A model generated the notes under the pieces. The model searched no databases, was not told where the DNA came from, and was given only the letters and a program-made list of their open reading frames with translations. Shown here one piece after another: positions 61,070 through 64,000 of a stretch of 64,000 nt of DNA (its first letter is position 1; every line of letters starts with the position of its first letter). The position numbers and the translations under genes were made by a program. This DNA comes from Gordoniibacillus chartarius (lineage in GTDB: Bacteria; Bacillota; Bacilli; Paenibacillales; NBRC-103111). The stretch lies in assembly GCF_042432825.1 (NCBI RefSeq), contig NZ_JBHLWN010000090.1:36496-100495 (forward strand), given 5' to 3'.

Positions 61070-61750
61070 CTACTCGTTCATGCAATATTCATCGATCCGC
61101 CTCGTAAGCGAATCGCTTAAGCTTCGGAGCTCGACAGCGACGCGGTATAGATCGCTGCTGAAATGGGAGACGCGTACAACTTCCCCGTAGACCGTATAAG
61201 GCTCCGGGTCGCCCGGCAGCAGGAAGCGCAGCTCCAGATAGAGCGGGTAAAAGAGCCGTACCTGCGTCACGAACGACAAGCCGCTGGAAGAAATATCGAG
61301 CATTTGTCCATGAAACGCTACGCTTTGGTGGCTTGCGAATCGGCGTACGCCCATGATGCGGCAGGTAACCGGCGTACGTACCGGTAGTGAGGCGCGCAAA
61401 TGCCGCCTGCTTTGCTCCGACCTAAGCTCGCTGGGCGCCGTAAGCAGCAGTGTACAGACGTTCTTCTTCACTTCCAGCTGTTCCAGCCCGACAAAAGCTG
61501 AATACAGGATACCCCGAACCCGGCACGACAAATCAATGAAGGAAACGTGGTCCAGTTTCTCAAACGGACTAACTCCTTGAAAGTCGAAAGATACGGTAAA
61601 ATGAGTGGAAGTAACCTTCTGCACGGTAAACACGTTTTCCATACAGAATGGCTGCCCTTCCTTCGTTTCACCGACAATGATGAGCTGACAAACCGAGTGC
61701 GGGGCAACGATACCTTGGGACAAGGCTTGATTCCAATTCAATCGTATCAC
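61070..61750 (-). CDS. PilZ-domain protein (flagellar-brake/YcgR type)
   Basis: The 226-residue protein has an N-terminal YcgR-like domain and a PilZ domain. The cyclic-di-GMP site reads R115-x3-R119 and then D152-x-S154-x2-G157 (DISSSGLSF), intact. Such proteins slow the flagellar motor or alter secretion when cyclic di-GMP is high. The GTG start at 61750 is backed only by GGGAGAA directly before it. It is a plausible target of the GGDEF-EAL protein at 13-16 kb. Confidence 0.87.
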   Translation of the reverse strand: MIRLNWNQALSQGIVAPHSVCQLIIVGETKEGQPFCMENVFTVQKVTSTHFTVSFDFQGVSPFEKLDHVSFIDLSCRVRGILYSAFVGLEQLEVKKNVCTLLLTAPSELRSEQSRRHLRASLPVRTPVTCRIMGVRRFASHQSVAFHGQMLDISSSGLSFVTQVRLFYPLYLELRFLLPGDPEPYTVYGEVVRVSHFSSDLYRVAVELRSLSDSLTRRIDEYCMNE

Positions 61751-62169
61751 CTTCTCCCAACATCATAATCAATTCGGGACAATAAAACAATGCACGGACA
61801 TTTTCATTTCCGTCAAAGTGGGGAAATTTCAAACTTAATTGAAAGGATGATAGTTCGTTCTTCCCATCATATCACGGCGACAGGAGGACGTCTTTCATTA
61901 TCGATCTTACAGAAATCAAGTCGAGAAGTTGTAGAGTTGTTCGTGCGAAGATGAGGGGGGCATTGCTACTCGTTGTGGTGTTATTATTGCTGAAGGGATG
62001 ACGAATTGGTAGATACGGCAAGTATATATACGAGAGTTAAACCTAGTATATTGTTGCGCGTTCGGCGGTTAACGCCGTACTAGCATCGTATTCGGCGTTA
62101 AGCATCGCAGCCAAAATTTCGGATACCAGCGGCAAGCGCGTTTCTGCCGGCTTTTGCCGGCTTTTTGGT
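61751..62169. other. Gap without a recognisable gene
   Basis: About 420 bases of mixed sequence. A GGCGGTTAACGCC-type short palindrome lies near 62065, and GCCGGCTTTT occurs twice near 62150. A tRNA-like GAATTGGTAGATACGG (about 62000) stands without the other arms. I see no coding frame, promoter or repeat array. Confidence 0.6.
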
Positions 62170-62184
62170 GATGGGAAGCGGGAT

Positions 62185-62640
62185 ATGGCTATGCATTTTA
62201 TCGACATGCTTGCGTTTCATCTTCATGGGGATGTAAAGTACGACATTGGGCTCACGCTGCTCTCCATGGCGGCCAGTGTGATCTCCTTCTTGATATTACG
62301 ATGGGAAATATATTAGCCGGTATCATATCGGGATCGGCGGTTTGGTGGGGATTGTCGGCGCTGGTTGCATTAGCCGTGTCATACGCCGTCTGTTTCTGTT
62401 TATTCGTTTCCGGAGCAGGGATGCTTGACCGAATTTCTGATCGATGCGCTTAAATTGGATCGCCCATGACTCAGGATATGGAGACGCCGAGCAAACGGGC
62501 TATCATTCATGCCATTGTTCTTATGGCGGCAAAGCTGCAGCTGGACGTTATTGCCGAGGGTGTGCAGAATAAAGAGCATATAGATTTCCGAGTGCCATGG
62601 GATGCAAGGATTTCTCTGCGGCAAACCGATGAAGAACAGT
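62185..62640 (+). pseudogene. Remnant of an MHYT-EAL signalling gene
   Basis: A 43-residue frame (62185-62316) reads MAMHFIDMLAFHL... LTLLSMAASVISFLI, an MHYT membrane-sensor unit with its MH motif. After a stop, a second stretch gives FLIDALKLDRP (62434-), and after a frameshift near 62465 DMETPSKRAIIHAIVLMAAK and LDVIAEGVQNKE, the C-terminal part of an EAL domain. The end shifts again (GCKDFSAANR). The GGDEF and most of the EAL domain are deleted. It was probably an MHYT-GGDEF-EAL protein, now dead. Confidence 0.72.
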
Positions 62641-62701
62641 AATTTGCTGCGATGGATGCTTGAGCACGGCGGAGTGTGGAAGGGAAGGACAGGTGCTTTC
62701 T

Positions 62702-63394
62702 ATGAACAGCCGCAAATGGATATCGACCGTATGTATATTGGCTGGGCTATGCATATTTCTCTACCCGACGATTGCCGACCGGTACGAGAGCTACCGGCAG
62801 CAGCAAATATTGAAGCAGTGGGAACACAATCTGAGATCGATCGATCAGGGGGTAGCGGATTCGGAAGTGCCTTCGGAGCCCACTGCGGCCCTGCCGAGCG
62901 ACAACACAGCGATGCCGGAGATTTTACCGGCTGCGGCGGTTCCCGCGCAAGCGGCGCCAGCCCCAGCCCCAGCCCTCGCGCCTATGCCCGATAACGTTGA
63001 AGGCATCTTGACCATCGACAAGATCGATCTGAAGCTTCCGATCCTGACGGATGCCACCATGGAGCATATGAAGATTTCGATCGCCAGCATCGCAAACACC
63101 GCTAAAGCCGGAGCGGTCGGCAACTATGCCATCGCGGGACACCGGAACCGGACCTACGGGAAAAATTTTAACCGGCTGGATGAAGTCGCCGCCGGGGATC
63201 TCATTCAAGTGGATACCGGCGCCCAAACTTATACGTACCGGGTGGAGGACAAGCTGTATGTGCTTCCGGAGGAAGTATGGGTGCTGAAGGGAAACGGCAA
63301 AGACCGCGAAATCACGCTCATTACTTGCCATCCGATTGACAATCCGACGCACCGGATTGTCGTGAAAGGAAAGCTTGTAGAAAGCAATTCCTAA
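62702..63394 (+). CDS. srtD: Class D sortase
   Basis: From the ATG at 62702 (MNSRKW) the protein has 230 residues, with an N-terminal helix (WISTVCILAGLCIFLYP), a Pro/Ala-rich linker (residues 75-97) and a sortase barrel. The catalytic residues are H147 in AIAGHRNRTYGKNF, C209 in TLITCHP and R218 in THRIVV. Class D enzymes join cell-wall proteins in spore-formers. No LPxTG-type substrate is in the window. The neighbours are broken genes, so it may have lost its partners. Confidence 0.93.
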   Translation: MNSRKWISTVCILAGLCIFLYPTIADRYESYRQQQILKQWEHNLRSIDQGVADSEVPSEPTAALPSDNTAMPEILPAAAVPAQAAPAPAPALAPMPDNVEGILTIDKIDLKLPILTDATMEHMKISIASIANTAKAGAVGNYAIAGHRNRTYGKNFNRLDEVAAGDLIQVDTGAQTYTYRVEDKLYVLPEEVWVLKGNGKDREITLITCHPIDNPTHRIVVKGKLVESNS

Positions 63395-63396
63395 GT

Positions 63397-63836
63397 ATGG
63401 ATAGTCAAGGGCATATATATACCAAGGGCATCATTACGCTCAACTCCCGTAACGGTACCGGCAAGAGAGCCATTGTCAGAATTTCGAAGGATAACGTTAA
63501 GTATGATTACGCGCTGGCCGACGGCGCTCATTATCCGCTGCAGCTTGGAAACCGCAGCAACAGTGTCTGATCGCGGAATTGGTCGAGGGCAATACATATA
63601 AAATTATCAGTGGAAACCGGATTCGTCCCGAACCTGGATCAAGTATTCGATGACTCGAAGGGCATCTGTTACGATTATGCGGCAACGTTCGCGGCCATGG
63701 CCAGAAGCGCAGGCATTCCGACCCGGCTGGTCATGGGGTATAGATCCGATGCGCCGCCTTCGTTCAGAGCGGAGCAGCGACGCCGTTGAAGAAGAACGAA
63801 GCGGATTACACCGTTGTGAAAACTTATTGATGAATA
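63397..63836 (+). pseudogene. Broken transglutaminase-like gene
   Basis: A 57-residue frame (63397-63570) begins two bases after the sortase stop and has no ribosome site. Sequence then continues in another frame (ELVEGNTYKIISG near 63576) and back in the first: NLDQVFDDSKGICYDYAATF, then AAMARSAGIPTRLVMGY, the transglutaminase-like catalytic Cys segment. Stops interrupt it at 63570 and 63789. An N-terminal signal, the middle and the Asp/His part are missing. Confidence 0.68.
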
Positions 63837-63887
63837 TCATAGCATGAAAGTGAAGAGAACTTGCAGCCGTCCTGGTCAAGCCCCGAT

Positions 63888-64000
63888 TTTGTAGACATTG
63901 AAAAAAGCCCTAGGCTGCGAGCTGGCGTCGGTACTCTATCGGCGTCAGCTTGTTTAATTCCAATTGAATCCGTTCTTCGTTATAAAACCGGATAAACTCC
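63888..64000 (-). mobile_element. End of an IS3-family (IS150-like) element
   Basis: The right part of the window carries an IS end starting near TGTAGACATTGAAAAAAGCC. It includes the last codons of an IS3-type transposase (next entry). The rest is outside the window, so target repeats cannot be checked. Confidence 0.7.
63910..64000 (-). CDS. IS3-family transposase, C-terminal end only
   Basis: Read on the minus strand from the window edge: EFIRFYNEERIQLELNK, then LTPIEYRRQLAA and stop (63910-63912). This is the conserved end of IS150-group OrfB transposases (FYNxxRIQxxLxxLTPxEYR). The other part lies beyond the window. Confidence 0.85.
   Translation of the reverse strand, partial: EFIRFYNEERIQLELNKLTPIEYRRQLAA

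Noticed and set aside
61998..62040. tRNA-Leu-like D-arm (GAATTGGTAGATACGG)
   Set aside because: No matching T-arm (GGTTCGA), anticodon stem or acceptor pairing nearby.

Overview
The window looks like a chromosomal segment of a spore-forming Gram-positive bacterium of the Paenibacillaceae, most likely Paenibacillus or a close relative. This is inferred from the gene content: sporulation genes (yunB, lytH, a cotB/cotG-like/cotH coat locus, a KinB-like kinase), bacillithiol genes (yojF/bshB2), strong AGGAGG-type ribosome sites, LplA/LplB/LplC-type sugar importers with AraC regulators, and moderately high GC. No rRNA, tRNA or CRISPR array was seen.

Layout. 0-11 kb: a glycan-utilisation region with an AraC regulator (cut by the window edge), an IS1595-like transposase, a 23-bp tandem repeat, a lipoprotein/two-permease importer, a GH2 beta-glucuronidase and two TIM-barrel sugar isomerases, plus two decayed genes. 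11-16 kb: a soluble chemoreceptor-like protein and a membrane GGDEF-EAL protein behind a structured leader. 16-24.3 kb: a DcuS/CitA-type two-component system divergent from a tctCBA tricarboxylate importer, an AEC carrier, malic enzyme and an HPr-like protein without the usual active-site His, probably one carboxylate-use unit. 24.4-31 kb: a secreted PL11 rhamnogalacturonan lyase, small proteins, an MBL hydrolase and an ArsB-like membrane protein.

31-35 kb: a spore coat locus with two CotB-domain proteins, a 17-unit pentapeptide-repeat protein, a CotH kinase and a Gly/His/Tyr-rich small protein. 35-40 kb: a BlaI/M56 regulatory pair with paired operators, a squalene/phytoene synthase-family protein and an acyl-CoA thioesterase. 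39.7-45 kb: a GntR-controlled cluster (Fe-ADH, DUF1537 kinase, PdxA2, DapA-like aldolase) of the four-carbon acid-sugar type. 45-50 kb: bacillithiol deacetylase and assorted single genes. 50-54 kb: sporulation genes.

54-58 kb: a nickel-pincer cofactor cluster larE-larB-larC1 on the minus strand; the second half of LarC (larC2) is a separate gene on the plus strand, and no larA is visible. 58-62 kb: lipA, yutD with a long Gln/Gly/His tail, a CheY-like protein, NAD kinase and a PilZ protein. 62-64 kb: a decaying region with an MHYT/EAL remnant, a class D sortase, a broken transglutaminase-like gene and the end of an IS3-family element.

The most noteworthy items are the compact coat locus with a candidate CotH kinase and low-complexity substrates, the oppositely oriented split larC, and the His-less HPr-like protein in the malic-enzyme operon.
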